In this document: piece by piece, positions 23,838 to 24,054 of the stretch
Layout of the letters: the number at the start of each line of letters is the position of its first letter
Numbering within the stretch: the first letter of the stretch is position 1
Assembly (NCBI GenBank): GCA_044228695.1
Contig: JBGAUK010000057.1
Coordinates: 1-24,054, forward strand
Reading direction: 5' to 3'
Length of the DNA: 24,054 nt
Origin: M0108 sp044228695
Lineage (GTDB): Bacteria > Pseudomonadota > Gammaproteobacteria > Chromatiales > Chromatiaceae
Made by a program: the position numbers and the translations under genes
The notes under the pieces: generated by a model
Seen by the model: only the letters and a program-made list of their open reading frames with translations
Database searches by the model: none
What the model was told of the DNA's origin: nothing

Positions 23838-23876
23838 TATAACCACAACATCTAGTGCCAACCGAGGTTACCGCCC

Positions 23877-24054
23877 ATGCCTAACGCCCAGCCAAGGCTC
23901 GCCACCCTGCCCACCCGCGTCCTCAAACGCGATGGTCATGAGGTCGCCTTCGAGGCCGGCAAGATTCGCTCGGCCATCGAACGAGCGGGGCGGGCCAGTG
24001 GCGAATTCGGAGTGCGGGAGGCCGAGCGGCTAACCTCCCAGGTCGTCAAGGTGC
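23877..24054 (+). CDS. nrdD: ATP-cone-bearing reductase, probably anaerobic ribonucleotide reductase NrdD (3' truncated)
   Basis: 59 codons are present before the window ends. They form an ATP-cone: LPTRVLKRDGHEVAFEAGKI then RSAIERAGRASGEFG and a further helix LTSQVVKV. ATP-cones are allosteric domains at the N-terminus of ribonucleotide reductases. Class III NrdD is preferred because an FNR-type box sits exactly where an anaerobic activator should be. Class I NrdA or class II NrdJ cannot be excluded from this fragment, since catalytic residues and the glycyl-radical site lie off the edge. GAGG lies about 10 bases before the ATG. Confidence 0.75.
   Translation, partial: MPNAQPRLATLPTRVLKRDGHEVAFEAGKIRSAIERAGRASGEFGVREAERLTSQVVKV

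Larger units (their letters stand above)
23359..23876. other. 518-base divergent intergenic region between H-NS gene and nrdD-like gene
   Basis: The half near the H-NS gene (about 23359-23580) is AT-rich and includes the H-NS promoter, a plausible site for H-NS self-binding. The middle (23590-23790) is GC-rich and codes nothing I can support. The end nearest the nrdD-like gene holds the FNR box and promoter. No tRNA or convincing small RNA was recognised. Confidence 0.6.

Noticed and set aside
23568..23861. 97-codon minus-strand frame in the H-NS/nrdD spacer
   Set aside because: It runs through the nrdD promoter and FNR box, has no ribosome-binding site and no recognisable sequence.
1..24054. 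CRISPR array, tRNA, rRNA, insertion sequence or prophage attachment site
   Set aside because: I looked for repeat-spacer patterns, tRNA-like cloverleafs, transposase frames and terminal inverted repeats and saw none.

Overview
This GC-rich window looks like chromosomal DNA of a purple sulfur or other sulfur-oxidising gammaproteobacterium, probably Chromatiaceae. The main reason is an intact rhodanese-tusA-dsrE2 cluster, the unit described for cytoplasmic sulfur transfer in Allochromatium vinosum. It sits back to back with the siroheme synthase gene cysG and one gene away from a CysL/YeiE-type LysR regulator. Fructose-1,6-bisphosphatase and a full glycogen block fit autotrophic carbon storage, and an apparent FNR-controlled ATP-cone reductase gene fits anaerobic growth. 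All taxonomic statements are inferred from gene content. I saw no tRNA, rRNA, CRISPR array, transposase or integrase.

Layout. 1-2.9 kb: fbp (minus) diverges from a small membrane protein gene that overlaps or abuts moaA (plus), followed by a short cysteine-rich FmdB-like gene with its own sigma70-like promoter. 2.97-6.54 kb: a minus-strand run of LysR regulator, 129-residue protein of unknown function, AI-2E/PerM permease and a Deg-type membrane-anchored protease. 6.74-9.49 kb: the rhd-tusA-dsrE2 operon (minus) with a clear terminator, diverging from cysG (plus). 9.6-15.5 kb: glycogen block, with glgC, a GH57 glycosidase and a 152-residue unknown as a tight minus-strand operon, diverging from glgB (plus) across a repeat-rich control region. 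glgB ends at a strong hairpin facing a hemerythrin gene. 15.5-18.4 kb: DUF6394-type membrane protein, two-RCK potassium channel and hemerythrin protein, all minus. 18.66-22.7 kb: a tightly packed minus-strand operon of a VWA protein, a membrane-anchored J-domain protein and topoisomerase III. 22.9-24.05 kb: an H-NS-like gene (minus) with promoter and terminator, diverging from a 3'-truncated ATP-cone reductase gene, most likely nrdD, whose promoter carries a near-perfect FNR box at the class II position.

How they work together. The 6.7-9.5 kb genes join sulfur-carrier chemistry (rhodanese to TusA to DsrE2) to siroheme supply, the prosthetic group of dissimilatory and assimilatory sulfite reductases. 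The 10-15.5 kb genes make ADP-glucose, branch glucan and probably trim it. The least understood units are the VWA/J-domain/topoisomerase III operon, the DUF6394/K+ channel pair, the LysR/unknown/PerM set and the GH57-coupled 152-residue protein. No wholly new defence or mobile system is evident; the VWA/J/TopB operon is the best candidate for an undescribed functional unit.
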